Shown piece by piece: positions 32,926 to 42,340 of a stretch of 64,000 nt of DNA. Positions within the stretch are counted from its first letter, which is position 1; each line of letters starts with the position of its first letter. The position numbers and the translations under genes were made by a program. The stretch comes from Serinicoccus kebangsaanensis (lineage in GTDB: Bacteria > Actinomycetota > Actinomycetes > Actinomycetales > Dermatophilaceae), in assembly GCF_008919445.1 (NCBI RefSeq), contig NZ_VSLG01000002.1, positions 310,001-374,000 of the forward strand, in the 5' to 3' direction. The notes under the pieces are model-generated. The model had not been told where the DNA came from. It searched no databases and worked only from the letters and a program-made list of their open reading frames with translations.

Positions 32926-33104
32926 CCGGCCGCACACTTTGCGTCGACCGGCCGCACACTCTGCGTCGACCGGCCGCGCACTTTGCGTCGACCGGCCGCA
33001 CACCATGCGGTCCGTGCGCGCAAACCATGCGGTCGGTGCGCGCAAACCGTGCGGTCGGTGGGCACAAACCGTGCGGTCGGTGGGCGCAAACCGTGCGGTC
33101 GGTC
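32924..33104. repeat. 22-bp repeat array with inverted halves between two stop codons (site 2)
   Basis: Four direct units of GACCGGCCGCACACTTTGCG plus TC are followed by about five inverted units (CCGTGCGGTCGGTGGGCGCA plus AA type). The first unit begins inside the DUF4446 stop and the last ends in the stop of the convergent diacylglycerol kinase gene. The two halves are largely complementary, so the transcript from either side can fold into long hairpins, consistent with a bidirectional terminator. Confidence 0.9.
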
Positions 33105-34143
33105 AGGGGTGGTGGAGGATGCCGCGGGAGCCCTGCGGCAGCCGCACCAGCAGGCTCCCGGGATCGATCGCGACGCGGATCGCCAGGGCAGACCCCAGGG
33201 TGTCCCCGTCGATCTCCAGCTCGACCGGCTTGTCCGACACGATGCGGACCTCGCGCGCCTGGAGGTGGTCGACCCGCTTGTGCCCGATCATCCGGCGGGT
33301 GCTGAGCTGGGCGATGGTCGCGGCCCAGCCGACGATGCCCTCCGGGGACAGCAGCACCGCGTCCATGGTGCCGTCGTCGGCGAGCGCGTCGGGCAGCAGC
33401 TCCATCCCGCCCTGCAGCTTGCCGACGTTGCCGACCACGACCGAGCGCACCCGCCGGTGCAGCGGGCCCGAGCCGTCCAGGCGCACGTCCACCGTGAACT
33501 GCGGTCCCTTGAGGTGCTGCACCCCGGTGACGAGATAGGCCAGCCACCCCACCCTGGCCTTGAGCTTCTCCGGTGCGGCCGCCATCACCTCGGCGTCGAA
33601 GCCGAGGCCGGCCATGACCAGGAAGCGGTGCTCCTCCCGCACGTCCGGGTCGCCGCGGTCGTCGACGGCGTCGTCGAAGTCGACGCTGCGCGCGGGCTGA
33701 CCCTCCTCGTCCTCGAGCCGCGCCGCCAGCTGGGCCGACGTCGGGCGGATCAGCTCGAGCCGGCAGGTGTCGATCGGGGTCGACTCCCCGGTGAGGGCCA
33801 CCTCGAGGGCCCGGTCGAGGGACTCGACCGGCAGGTCCAGGTTGCGCGCCAGCAGGTTGCCGGTCCCTCCCGGCAGCAGACCCACCGGCACCCCCGAGTG
33901 CGCCAGCGCGGCACCCACCGTCCGGACCGTGCCGTCACCGCCGAGCGGGCAGACGACGTCGACGCCGGCATCCACCGCCTCCTGCGTCTGACCGGTCCCG
34001 GGGTCCTCCGCCGTGGTCTCCAGCCACAGCGGGTCCGCCCACCCGTGCCGGCCGCATACCTGCTCCACCCGACGACGGACACGGGCCACGTCCCCGAACT
34101 TCGTGGGGTTGACGATGACCCCGGCGCGGGGCGAAGAATCCAT
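33103..34143 (-). CDS. diacylglycerol kinase family lipid kinase
   Basis: 346 residues. The catalytic domain (PF00781) has GVIVNPTKFGD at the start, the nucleotide loop CPLGGDGTVRTVGAAL and GLLPGGTGNLLARNLDLP. The C-terminal beta-sandwich includes VVGNVGKLQGGMELLPDALADDGTMDAVLL and VELEIDGDTLG. This is the DgkB/YegS order at full length. The substrate may be diacylglycerol or a related lipid. It is divergent from serS across 37 bp and convergent with DUF4446 across the repeat array. Confidence 0.92.
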   Translation of the reverse strand: MDSSPRAGVIVNPTKFGDVARVRRRVEQVCGRHGWADPLWLETTAEDPGTGQTQEAVDAGVDVVCPLGGDGTVRTVGAALAHSGVPVGLLPGGTGNLLARNLDLPVESLDRALEVALTGESTPIDTCRLELIRPTSAQLAARLEDEEGQPARSVDFDDAVDDRGDPDVREEHRFLVMAGLGFDAEVMAAAPEKLKARVGWLAYLVTGVQHLKGPQFTVDVRLDGSGPLHRRVRSVVVGNVGKLQGGMELLPDALADDGTMDAVLLSPEGIVGWAATIAQLSTRRMIGHKRVDHLQAREVRIVSDKPVELEIDGDTLGSALAIRVAIDPGSLLVRLPQGSRGILHHP

Positions 34144-34180
34144 GGCGAGAGGGTAACCCTGCGCCAGTACGCTTGCGCGC

Positions 34181-35461
34181 ATGATCGACATCCGCGACCT
34201 GCGCACCGAGCCCGACCGCGTCCGCACCAGCCAGCAGGCCCGGGGCGAGGACCCGTCCGTGGTGGACCAGGTGCTGTCCGCGGACGCGACGCACCGGAGC
34301 TCGCTCGCGGAGTTCGAGGCCGCCCGGGCCGAGCAGAAGGCCTTCGGCAAGCGGGTGGCCCAGGCCCAGGGCGAGGAGAAGCGGGCCCTGCTGGCCGAGG
34401 TGAAGGACCTGGCCGCCCGGGTCAAGGCGCTGGAGGCCCAGGCGAACGACGCCGCCGCCGCGCGGGACCAGGCGATGCGCCACATCGGCAACCTCGTCCT
34501 CGACGGCGTGCCGGTGGGGGGCGAGGACGACTTCGTCACCCTGGAGGAGGTCGGCACGCCGCGGGACTTCGCCGCCGAGGGTTTCGAGCCGCGGGACCAC
34601 CTGGCGATCGGCGAGGGGCTGGGGGCGATCGACACGGTCCGCGGTGCCAAGGTCTCGGGTGCCCGGTTCTACTACCTCCTCGGCGACGGCGCCCGGCTGG
34701 AGCACGCGCTCATGGGTCTGGCCCGGCAGCTCGCCCAGGAGGAGGGCTTCGTGCCCGCGATCGTGCCCAACCTGGTCCGCCCGGAGACGATGGCCGGCGC
34801 CGGCTACCTCGACGCGCACGCGGACGAGGTCTACCGCCTGGAGGCCGACGACCTCTACCTCATCGGCACCTCGGAGGTGGCGCTGGCGGGGCTGCACGCG
34901 GACGAGATCCTCGACCTGAGCGACGGCCCGCTGCGGTATACCGCGACCTCCACCTGCTACCGGCGCGAGGCCGGGTCCTACGGCAAGGACACCAAGGGCA
35001 TCTTCCGGGTGCACCAGTTCCAGAAGACCGAGATGTTCGTCTACTGCCGGGTGGAGGACGCCGTCGCCGAGCACGACAACCTGCTGCGCATCGAGCGCCG
35101 GCTCCTCGACGCGCTGGAGCTGCCCTACCGGGTCATCGACGTCGCGGCCGGCGACCTCGGGGGCCCGGCGGCCCGGAAGTACGACTGCGAGGCCTGGGTG
35201 CCGACGCAGGGCAGGTACCGCGAGCTGACGTCGACGTCGAACTGCACCACCTTCCAGGCCCGCCGCCTCGCCACCCGCGAGCGCGACCCGCACGGCTCGG
35301 GGACGCGCGCGGTGGCCACCCTCAACGGCACGGTGGCGACCAGCACCCGCCCGATCGTGGCGCTGCTGGAGAACCACCAGCAGGCCGACGGCTCGGTCCG
35401 GGTGCCCCAGGCGCTGCGCCCCTTCCTCGGCGGCCAGGAGCTGCTCGCCCCCGCGGGGTGA
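34181..35461 (+). CDS. serS: seryl-tRNA synthetase
   Basis: 426 residues, normal for the enzyme. The N-terminal coiled-coil arm (residues about 30-105) precedes the class II core. Visible are [15 protein letters not shown], motif 2 around [28 protein letters not shown], and motif 3 near [35 protein letters not shown]. It charges tRNA-Ser. TACGCT at 34168-34173, 7 nt before the ATG, suggests a leaderless transcript. No T-box leader fits in the 37-bp upstream gap. Confidence 0.97.
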   Translation: MIDIRDLRTEPDRVRTSQQARGEDPSVVDQVLSADATHRSSLAEFEAARAEQKAFGKRVAQAQGEEKRALLAEVKDLAARVKALEAQANDAAAARDQAMRHIGNLVLDGVPVGGEDDFVTLEEVGTPRDFAAEGFEPRDHLAIGEGLGAIDTVRGAKVSGARFYYLLGDGARLEHALMGLARQLAQEEGFVPAIVPNLVRPETMAGAGYLDAHADEVYRLEADDLYLIGTSEVALAGLHADEILDLSDGPLRYTATSTCYRREAGSYGKDTKGIFRVHQFQKTEMFVYCRVEDAVAEHDNLLRIERRLLDALELPYRVIDVAAGDLGGPAARKYDCEAWVPTQGRYRELTSTSNCTTFQARRLATRERDPHGSGTRAVATLNGTVATSTRPIVALLENHQQADGSVRVPQALRPFLGGQELLAPAG

Positions 35462-35545
35462 ATCTCCCCCGCTCGACGGAGGCGCGGCGGCCCGGCGCGG
35501 CCTAGGCTGAGCGGGGTCCGGGAGACGTCGACGAGGGAGAGTCCT

Positions 35546-36964
35546 GTGGTCGAGGCGATCGAGCGCTGGTTCGGGGTCGACGAGCACTGGGAGCGACCCG
35601 TGCCCGGCCCCCGGGAGCGGCGCGCCGACCTGTGGTGGGCGGTGCTGGCGCTGGCCGTCATCGCCCTGGGCCAGGAGCTCATCCGGTCGATGGGGATGCT
35701 CGAGGACGAGCGTTTCGGCGCCTGGGGGCAGTATGCCGGCGTCCTCACCCTGGTGGCGATGGTCGCCGTGCGGCGCCGCTACCCGGTGGGTGTGGCCCTG
35801 CTCGGCGGGGTGCACATGCTCGCGATGTCGCTGTGGATGCCGATGACGATGTCCCAGCTCCCCACCCAGATGACCTACTTCCTGCTGATCTTCTCCGGGA
35901 TGGCCTGGGCCCGGAACAGGCGCGCCCTCACCCTGGCCATCGGCGTGGTGCTGGTGCTGCTGGTGCTGCTCTTCGCCTGGTCCTACGCCCTCGGCTCGGG
36001 CATCGAGGAGATCCGCACCAACCTGGGTGAGTCCGAGGTGCAGCAGGTCGGCCCGATCCCGCCGGTCGTCTCGGTGGTGCTCTTCTCGGTGCTCGGCAAC
36101 CTCATCTTCTTCGGCTTCGCGATCGGGCTCGGCCAGGTGGCCTGGAGGGGCGCGCTGCGGCACAGCCAGGTGCGGCAGCAGGCCGAGACCATCCGCTCCC
36201 AGACCTCGCGCCTCACCGACCAGGCGGTCGTCGCCGAGCGGCTCCGGATCGCCCGGGAGCTGCACGACGTGGTGGCCCACCACGTGTCGGTGATGGGGGT
36301 GCAGGCGTCGGCCGCGCGGAAGGTCATGGACCGCGACCCGGAGGCCGCCCGCCGGTCGCTCGGGGCGATCGAGCAGGCGTCCCGCGACGGCGTGGCGCAG
36401 ATGCGGGACCTGCTGGGCACGCTCCGCACCGGCGAGGGCGCCGGGTCGAACGGCGGCGCGGGCGGCGATCGGGCCCCGCAGCCCACGCTGGCCGCCCTCC
36501 CCGCCCTGGTCGAGCAGTCCACCACGCCGACCTGCGAGGTCGTCCTGGACCTGGTCGAGTCGACGCCCGGAGCGGCGGGCCGCGTGCCGCCACCGGTGCA
36601 GCTCAGCGCCTACCGGATCGTCCAGGAGGCGCTCGCCAACGTGCGTCGCCACTCGACCGCCCGGCACGCCCGGGTGAGCGTGCGGGTCGACGAGGCCCGG
36701 GACCAGGTCGAGGTGGAGGTCGTCGACGACGGCGCCGCGCGGGTCGGCACGTCCGGCACCGGTCTGGGTCTGCGCGGTATGCGCGAGCGCGCCCACCACC
36801 TCGGCGGCGAGGTCGAGGCAGGGCCCCGGCGGGCGGGCACCGGGTGGAGGGTGCGGGTGCGGCTGCCCCGGGAGGGGCACGCGACGGCATACCCCACCGG
36901 CTCCGGGTCCGCTGACCCGCTGGCGGTCGTCGACGACCCCGCCGGTGAGAGGGTGGGCCGGTGA
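35546..36964 (+). CDS. sensor histidine kinase of the NarL/LiaS (HisKA_3) type
   Basis: 472 residues from GTG 35546, with GGGAGAG upstream. The N-terminal half has five or six membrane helices (residues about 28-200). The phosphoacceptor is His240 in ERLRIARELHDVVAHHVSVMG. The ATP-binding domain has YRIVQEALANVRRHS (N box) and TGLGLRGMRERAHHLGG (G box). It overlaps the response-regulator gene by 4 bp. An ABC exporter follows, as in antibiotic- or envelope-stress modules. Confidence 0.93.
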   Translation: MVEAIERWFGVDEHWERPVPGPRERRADLWWAVLALAVIALGQELIRSMGMLEDERFGAWGQYAGVLTLVAMVAVRRRYPVGVALLGGVHMLAMSLWMPMTMSQLPTQMTYFLLIFSGMAWARNRRALTLAIGVVLVLLVLLFAWSYALGSGIEEIRTNLGESEVQQVGPIPPVVSVVLFSVLGNLIFFGFAIGLGQVAWRGALRHSQVRQQAETIRSQTSRLTDQAVVAERLRIARELHDVVAHHVSVMGVQASAARKVMDRDPEAARRSLGAIEQASRDGVAQMRDLLGTLRTGEGAGSNGGAGGDRAPQPTLAALPALVEQSTTPTCEVVLDLVESTPGAAGRVPPPVQLSAYRIVQEALANVRRHSTARHARVSVRVDEARDQVEVEVVDDGAARVGTSGTGLGLRGMRERAHHLGGEVEAGPRRAGTGWRVRVRLPREGHATAYPTGSGSADPLAVVDDPAGERVGR

Positions 36965-37644
36965 CCGCCCAGCCGTTGCGCCTCCTCCTCGTCGACGACC
37001 AGCCGCTGCTGCTGCAGGGCTTCTCGATGATCCTGTCCACCGAGCCCGACGTGCGGGTCGTGGGTCAGGCCGAGAACGGCCAGCAGGCCGTCGACGCCAT
37101 CCCCGAGCTGCGCCCGGACGTCGTGCTGATGGACGTGCAGATGCCCGTCCTGGACGGCATCGAGGCCACCCGCCGGATCGTGACCGAGCACCCGGAGGTG
37201 AAGGTGGTCATCCTCACCACCTTCGACCGGGACGACTACCTCTTCGACGCGCTGCAGGCGGGGGCCAGCGGCTTCCTGCTCAAGAATGCCGACGCGGACG
37301 ACCTCGTGGACGCGGTCCGGGCGGCGGCCGAGGGGCACGCCCTGCTCGCGCCGGAGGTGACGATGCGCGTCATCTCCCGGATGGCGTCCGCCGGTGCCTC
37401 GCCGTCCCCGACCGAGACACCCACCACCGACGCGCTGCCGCAGCTCACCGAGCGGGAGCGGGAGGTGCTGCGGATGATGGCCCGTGGCCTGTCCAACGCC
37501 GAGATCGCCGCCGAGGCCTTCGTCAGCGAGGCGACCGTCAAGACCCACGTCTCCAACGTGCTCGCCAAGCTGGGCGTGCGCGACCGGGTGCAGGCCGTCG
37601 TCGCGGCCTACGAGTCCGGCCTGGTCCGGCCGGAGAGCGCCTGA
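36961..37644 (+). CDS. LuxR/NarL-family response regulator
   Basis: 227 residues from GTG 36961. The receiver domain has the acidic pocket LLVDDQPLLLQ, phosphoacceptor Asp58 in DVVLMDVQMPVLDG, the Thr in VVILTTFDRDDY and the Lys in SGFLLKNA. The C-terminal LuxR HTH (LTEREREVLRMMARGLSNAEIAAEAFVSEATVKTHVSNVLAKL) is complete. Partner of the kinase at 35546. The ABC genes 155 bp downstream are its most likely target (inference). Confidence 0.95.
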   Translation: MTAQPLRLLLVDDQPLLLQGFSMILSTEPDVRVVGQAENGQQAVDAIPELRPDVVLMDVQMPVLDGIEATRRIVTEHPEVKVVILTTFDRDDYLFDALQAGASGFLLKNADADDLVDAVRAAAEGHALLAPEVTMRVISRMASAGASPSPTETPTTDALPQLTEREREVLRMMARGLSNAEIAAEAFVSEATVKTHVSNVLAKLGVRDRVQAVVAAYESGLVRPESA

Positions 37645-37798
37645 GGGTCCTGGCGGGCGACGCCGGACCCCCGGCTCCGTCCCGAGGGGGAGGCGAGGAT
37701 CGGCGTCGTGGCCGATGTGCCGGCATACCCCCCGTCTATAGCGTGAGCAGCACGCCACCCGGCACCGAGCCGGGCGGGACGAGCGAGAGGGGCCAGAC

Positions 37799-38683
37799 GT
37801 GCTCGAGGTGACAGGGCTGAGCCGAGCCTACGGCGACCGCCTCGCCGTGGACGATGTCGGTTTCACCGTGCCGGACGGCCGCATGGTGGGCTTCGTCGGC
37901 GGCAACGGCGCCGGCAAGACGACGACCATGCGGATGATCATGGGGGTGCTCGCCCCCTCGGCCGGCGAGGTCCTCTGGGACGGCGCACCCGTCGCCCGGG
38001 AGGACCGGGTGCGCTTCGGCTACATGCCCGAGGAGCGCGGCCTCTACCCCAAGCAGCCGGTCCTCGGCCAGCTCACCTACCTCGGTCAGCTGCACGGGAT
38101 GACCCAGGCCGCCGCCCGCGACCGCTCCACCGACCTGCTCACCAGGTTCGGCCTGGGCGAGCGGCTCACCAGCAAGGTCGAGACGTTGTCGCTCGGCAAC
38201 CAGCAGCGCGCCCAGATCATCGCCTCCGTCCTCGGTGACCCCAAGATGCTCGTGCTGGACGAGCCCTTCAGCGGGCTCGACCCGGCGGCGGTGGACCAGA
38301 TGAGCGAGCTGCTGCGCGAGCACACCTCCGCGGGTGCCCCCGTGCTCTTCAGCTCCCACCAGCTCGACCTGGTGGACCGGCTGTGCGACTCGATCGTGGT
38401 GCTGCATGGGGGTCGCGTCGTGGCCCAGGGCACCTCGGAGCAGCTGCGCGACTCCGCTCCGCTGCGCTACCGGCTGACCACCGGCGAGGACACCGGCTGG
38501 GTCCGAGGCGCACCGGGCATCGAGGTGATCGACCTCGACGGACCCAGTGTCCTGGTCCAGCCGCAGGACGAGGCGGCGGCGGAGCGGCTGCTCGCCGACG
38601 CGGTGGCCCGTGGCCGGGTCCGCGAGTTCAGCCTCGTCCGACCTTCCCTGTCCGAGATCTACCGAGAGGTGGCCGCAGCATGA
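37799..38683 (+). CDS. ABC transporter ATP-binding protein (NatA-like)
   Basis: 294 residues from GTG 37799. Walker A is GGNGAGKTTTM and the Q-loop region is FGYMPEERGLYPKQPV. The signature is LSLGNQQRAQI, Walker B MLVLDEPFSGLD and the H-loop SSHQLDLV. The extra C-terminal domain of about 85 residues is typical of NatA/DUF4162 proteins. It overlaps the permease gene by 4 bp. The preceding 154-bp gap contains TATAGC (37736-37741), a possible -10. Confidence 0.95.
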   Translation: MLEVTGLSRAYGDRLAVDDVGFTVPDGRMVGFVGGNGAGKTTTMRMIMGVLAPSAGEVLWDGAPVAREDRVRFGYMPEERGLYPKQPVLGQLTYLGQLHGMTQAAARDRSTDLLTRFGLGERLTSKVETLSLGNQQRAQIIASVLGDPKMLVLDEPFSGLDPAAVDQMSELLREHTSAGAPVLFSSHQLDLVDRLCDSIVVLHGGRVVAQGTSEQLRDSAPLRYRLTTGEDTGWVRGAPGIEVIDLDGPSVLVQPQDEAAAERLLADAVARGRVREFSLVRPSLSEIYREVAAA

Positions 38684-39861
38684 GGGCCCAGGCACCGTGG
38701 CGGCTGGTGGCCGGCCGCGAGATCATGGTCAAGCTGACCGACAAGACCTTCATCGTGAGCACCGTGCTGACCGTGCTCCTCGTCTTCGGGTCGCTCTTCG
38801 CGCCCACCTTCTTCACCCCGGACGCCCCGAGCTACGCGGTCGCCGTCACCTCGGACGAGGGGGAGGCGGTGGTGGACGGGGCGGCCACGGTCGTCAGTGC
38901 CGGCAACGCGGAGTCCGCCACGACGGCGGAGCGGGTCGCCGACCGCGACGCTGCCGAGGCCGCCGTCGTCGACGGCGACGCGGATGCCGCTCTCGTCGGC
39001 GGCCCCGGTCAGTGGGAGCTGCTCTCCGAGGGCGGCGCGCCCGGCCCGCTGGAGGCGGCGGTCACCGAGACGGTCCGCACCTCGGCCCTCGCCGAGAACG
39101 CGCAGGCCGCGGGCACCTCGGTCGACGCGCTCACCCAGGGCTCGACCGTGGGCATGGTCGACCTCGCCGAGGACGGCACGGTGATGCCGGAGGCGGTGAC
39201 GTATGCCATCGGCTTCGCCTTCGCGATGATGTTCTACTTCGCGGCCATCGTGTTCGGGATGCAGATCGCCAACAGCGTGGTGGAGGAGAAGCAGTCGCGG
39301 ATCGTGGAGATCCTCGCCGCCAAGATCCCGACCCGTCAGCTGCTCCTCGGCAAGGTCCTCGGCAACACGGTGCTGGCCTTCGGCCAGATCGCGCTGATCT
39401 CCACGGCCGCGCTCATCGGGCTGACCTTCATCGACCTGGACGTCGCGCTGCCAGGGCTGGCCGGGGCGATCGGGTGGTACGTCCCGTTCTTCGTGCTCGG
39501 CTTCCTCGCGCTGGCCTGCGTCTGGGCCGCGGCGGGTGCGCTGGCGTCCCGCACCGAGGACCTGCAGCAGACGACCATGCCGCTCATCATGGTCCTCGTC
39601 ATCGCGCTCGTCCTGGGTCTCTACCTCGAAGGCTTCTGGCAGCAGGTGGTGTCCTTCGTGCCCGTCCTGTCGACGATCCTCATGCCGGTGCGGCTGATCG
39701 AGGGCGACGTGGCGCTCTGGGAGCCGATCCTCGCGCTCGGGCTCGTCCTGGGCTTCTGCGCGGTGACCATCACCCTGGGTGCGCGTCTCTACGAGCGGGC
39801 GCTGCTGCATACCTCGGGCAGCCTGGGCTGGCGCAAGGCCATGAGCCTCAGCAAGGACTGA
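38680..39861 (+). CDS. ABC-2 type permease (NatB-like)
   Basis: 393 residues. The first helix (VSTVLTVLLVFGSLF) precedes an extracytoplasmic domain of about 150 residues (APSYAVAVTSDEGEAVV ... VMPEAVTYA). Six helices follow, with the conserved VVEEKQSRIVEILAAKIPTRQLLLGKVLGNT loop of the ABC-2/NatB family. It forms an exporter with the ATPase at 37799. The exported compound is unknown; Na+ export (NatAB) and drug or peptide export are both known in the family. Confidence 0.93.
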   Translation: MRAQAPWRLVAGREIMVKLTDKTFIVSTVLTVLLVFGSLFAPTFFTPDAPSYAVAVTSDEGEAVVDGAATVVSAGNAESATTAERVADRDAAEAAVVDGDADAALVGGPGQWELLSEGGAPGPLEAAVTETVRTSALAENAQAAGTSVDALTQGSTVGMVDLAEDGTVMPEAVTYAIGFAFAMMFYFAAIVFGMQIANSVVEEKQSRIVEILAAKIPTRQLLLGKVLGNTVLAFGQIALISTAALIGLTFIDLDVALPGLAGAIGWYVPFFVLGFLALACVWAAAGALASRTEDLQQTTMPLIMVLVIALVLGLYLEGFWQQVVSFVPVLSTILMPVRLIEGDVALWEPILALGLVLGFCAVTITLGARLYERALLHTSGSLGWRKAMSLSKD

Positions 39862-39881
39862 GGGATCGCTAGGCTGGAGGG

Positions 39882-40718
39882 GTGACTGCCTCCGCCGAAC
39901 CGGCCGCCGCCCCGCTGCTCGTCGCGCTGGACGTCGACGGGACGATCGTCAACCACGACGGACACCTGTCGCCGCGCGTGCGGGAGGCGGTGGCGGCGCT
40001 GGACGACCTGCCGCACGTGACCGTGGTGATCGCCACCGGACGCTCGGTGATCGCGACGCTGCCGGTGCTGGAGCAGCTGGGGCTGGCGACCCACCGCCGC
40101 CCGGTGGTCTGCTCCAACGGCGCCGTGACGGTCGCCGCGACGCCCGGCGGTGCGTCGTCGTTCGAGCTCCTCGACGTGGTGACCTTCGACCCGGCCCCGG
40201 CGATCGCGCTGGTCCGCACCCACCTCCCCACCGCGTTGGTGGCGGTGGAGGAGATCGGGGTGGGCTTCAAGGTGAGCACGCCCTTCCCCGAGGGTGAGCT
40301 GTGGGGCGAGGAGATCGTCGTGCCGGTGGAGGAGCTGACGGCACGCCCCGCGACGCGGGTCACCTTCCGCGAGCCGGACCTGAGCTCGGAGGACTTCACC
40401 GCGCTGGTCGAGCGGATCGGGCTGCACGGCGTGGCGTATGCCGTCGGCTGGAGCGCGTGGCTCGACCTCGCCCCCGAAGGGGTGAGCAAGGCCTCGGCGC
40501 TGGAGCTGGTGCGTCGCCAGCTGGACATCGAGCCGCACCGCACCATCGCGGTGGGGGACCAGCGCAACGACATCGAGATGCTGCACTGGGCCGCCGTGGG
40601 GTATGCCATGGGTCAGGCGCCCGAGGAGGTGCTGCGGGCCGCGGACCGGACCACCGGCTCGGTGGACGAGGACGGTCTCGCCGACGCGCTCGACGAGGTG
40701 CTCGACGAGCTGGCCTGA
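39882..40718 (+). CDS. Cof-type HAD hydrolase
   Basis: 278 residues from GTG 39882, with GGAGG directly upstream. Motif I is LLVALDVDGTIVNHDGHLS, motif II VVIATGRSV, motif III the Lys in GVSKASALELV and motif IV IAVGDQRNDIEML. The C2-type cap lies between. Such enzymes dephosphorylate sugar phosphates and cofactors, and the specific substrate is unknown. It is followed 35 bp later by the rRNA methyltransferase gene. Confidence 0.93.
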   Translation: MTASAEPAAAPLLVALDVDGTIVNHDGHLSPRVREAVAALDDLPHVTVVIATGRSVIATLPVLEQLGLATHRRPVVCSNGAVTVAATPGGASSFELLDVVTFDPAPAIALVRTHLPTALVAVEEIGVGFKVSTPFPEGELWGEEIVVPVEELTARPATRVTFREPDLSSEDFTALVERIGLHGVAYAVGWSAWLDLAPEGVSKASALELVRRQLDIEPHRTIAVGDQRNDIEMLHWAAVGYAMGQAPEEVLRAADRTTGSVDEDGLADALDEVLDELA

Positions 40719-40753
40719 GACCAGACGCTGATGCCGTGGGGAAGACTGTGCCC

Positions 40754-41575
40754 GTGACCGACCCGCTGCTCCTCACCTCGCCGGCGAACCCGCGCATCAA
40801 GGCCGTCGTCGGTCTGCGTCGGCGCCGCGTCCGCGAGCAGGAGGGCCGCACCGTGGTCGAGGGCTACGAGGAGCTGATGCTGGCCCTCGGTGCGGGGGTC
40901 GTGCCCGAGCTGCTGCTGCTGTGCCCGGAGCTCATGCCGGCGGGGGCGCGGCGTGAGCTGGAGGAGGAGGTCGCCGGACTGCCGACGGAGGTGGCGCACG
41001 CCTCCCGCGCGGCCTTCGAGAAGGCGGCCTACCGGGAGGGACCCGACGGCGTGCTGGCGGTGGTCCCGCGGGTCGGCCGCCACCCGGGGGAGCTGACCCT
41101 CCCGCAGGACCCTCTGCTCCTGGTGTGCGAGGGGGTCGAGAAGCCGGGCAACCTCGGGGCGATGCTCCGCACCGCCGACGCGGCGGGGGTGGATGCCGTG
41201 GTCGCCGCGGACCCGGTGACCGACTGGGGCAACCCGAACACCGTGCGCGCCTCCAAGGGCACGGTCTTCTCCCTCCCGGTCGCCGCCGCCGAGGCGGAGG
41301 CGACCCTCGACTGGCTGGACGAGCACGGCATACCTCTCGTGGCGGCGACGCCGGACACCCCCCTCGAGCACACCGAGGTCGACTACCGCGGGCCGGTGGC
41401 GATCGCGGTGGGGACGGAGAAGACGGGCCTGACGGACGCGGTGCTGGAGCGCGCCGCGCACCGGGTGCGCATCCCGATGGCGGGCCGGGTCAACTCGCTC
41501 AACGTCGCGACCTCGGCCGCGATCGTGGTCTACGAGGCGGTCCGGCAGCGGCGTCGAGGTCCCTCACACCGCTGA
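40754..41575 (+). CDS. TrmH/SpoU-family RNA 2'-O-methyltransferase
   Basis: 273 residues from GTG 40754. GTG 40748, two codons earlier, is equally close to the GGGGAAG at 40737. The N-terminal substrate-binding domain begins LLLTSPANPRIKAVVGLRRRRVREQEGRTVVEGYEELMLAL. The SPOUT domain has the knot motifs VCEGVEKPGNLGAMLRTADAAGVDAVV, IAVGTEKTGLTD and RIPMAGRVNSLNVATSAAIVVYEAV. It probably methylates a ribose in rRNA. GIPLVAA near residue 193 uses the rare ATA codon inside a GGCATACC octamer. Confidence 0.94.
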   Translation: MTDPLLLTSPANPRIKAVVGLRRRRVREQEGRTVVEGYEELMLALGAGVVPELLLLCPELMPAGARRELEEEVAGLPTEVAHASRAAFEKAAYREGPDGVLAVVPRVGRHPGELTLPQDPLLLVCEGVEKPGNLGAMLRTADAAGVDAVVAADPVTDWGNPNTVRASKGTVFSLPVAAAEAEATLDWLDEHGIPLVAATPDTPLEHTEVDYRGPVAIAVGTEKTGLTDAVLERAAHRVRIPMAGRVNSLNVATSAAIVVYEAVRQRRRGPSHR

Positions 41576-41601
41576 AACATCCGTGTGCCACGATGTCCGG
41601 C

Positions 41602-42249
41602 ATGCGGATCGACCACGTGAGTTATGCGGCAGGGCCGGACGGCCTCCAGGCCACGGCGGAGCGCCTCGCGGGGCAGCTCGGGGTCAGCCCGCACGACGGC
41701 GGGGTGCACCCGAGGTTCGGCACCCGCAACGTGGTGATCCCGCTCGCCGACGAGCGGTACGTCGAGGTGGTCGAGGTCCTGGACCACCCGGCCTCGGACA
41801 AGGCGCCCTTCGGGCAGGCAGTCCGGGCCCGGTCCAGCCACGGCGGCGGCTGGATGGCCTGGGTGGTGGCCGTGGAGGACCTGGCGCCCGTCGAGCAGCG
41901 GCTGGGCCGGCCCTCGGTGGAGGGCCACCGGCACACCCCGGAGGGCATCGAGCTGATGTGGCGCCAGATCGGCGTCCTCAACGTCATCGACCACGGCAAC
42001 CGCCCGTTCTTCGTGCACTGGGAGTCGGCTCCGGAGCACCACCCCTCGCACCTGGAGCGCAGCGCCACCCGGCTGACCGGCCTGACGATCGGCGGCGACT
42101 TCCCCGAGGTCCGCGAGTGGCTCGGCATCAGCGACGCGCCCCAGGGTGCCTTCGAGAGCGACATCGAGTTCGGCTTCGTCGAGGACGACGACTGCCCCTG
42201 CCTCACCGAGGTCACCTTCGAGACCCCCCGGGGCAGCATCACCATCTGA
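41602..42249 (+). CDS. VOC/glyoxalase-like domain protein
   Basis: 215 residues from ATG 41602. ATG 41593 would add three residues. It begins MRIDHVSYAAGPDGLQATAERLAGQLG and continues HPRFGTRNVVIPLADERYVEVVEVLDHP, as in glyoxalase-like (PF13468) proteins. A metal site could use His5 and Glu residues in the second half, but this is not certain. The C-terminal third carries DDDCPCLTEVTFETPRG. Function unknown. It is convergent with an alpha/beta hydrolase gene across a palindromic element. Confidence 0.87.
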   Translation: MRIDHVSYAAGPDGLQATAERLAGQLGVSPHDGGVHPRFGTRNVVIPLADERYVEVVEVLDHPASDKAPFGQAVRARSSHGGGWMAWVVAVEDLAPVEQRLGRPSVEGHRHTPEGIELMWRQIGVLNVIDHGNRPFFVHWESAPEHHPSHLERSATRLTGLTIGGDFPEVREWLGISDAPQGAFESDIEFGFVEDDDCPCLTEVTFETPRGSITI

Positions 42250-42269
42250 TGCCCGTGCAGGAACTCTGC

Positions 42270-42301
42270 GTCACATCCGTCGCCCTGACGACCGATGTGA
42301 C
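42270..42301. repeat. palindromic element, copy 1 (GTCACATC/GATGTGAC)
   Basis: GTCACATC (42270-42277) and GATGTGAC (42294-42301) flank GTCG/CGAC and a 6-nt loop. It lies between convergent genes, so termination is likely. An extended copy occurs at 58072-58113 within cydDC, and both are followed by ACACCGTTCC. Confidence 0.85.
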
Positions 42302-42340
42302 ACACCGTTCCCGCACCAGGGTCGCCGCCGTCGGCGGGAG

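Noticed and set aside
32924-33104. CRISPR array or rRNA-like structure
   Set aside because: Units are contiguous 22-mers with an orientation switch and no spacers.
34144-34180. T-box leader for serS
   Set aside because: The gap is only 37 bp and the start appears leaderless.
33935-36880. Long open frame on the minus strand opposite serS and the histidine kinase
   Set aside because: Composition-driven shadow: His/Gly/Arg/Asp-rich translation with no domain, opposite genes with full motifs.
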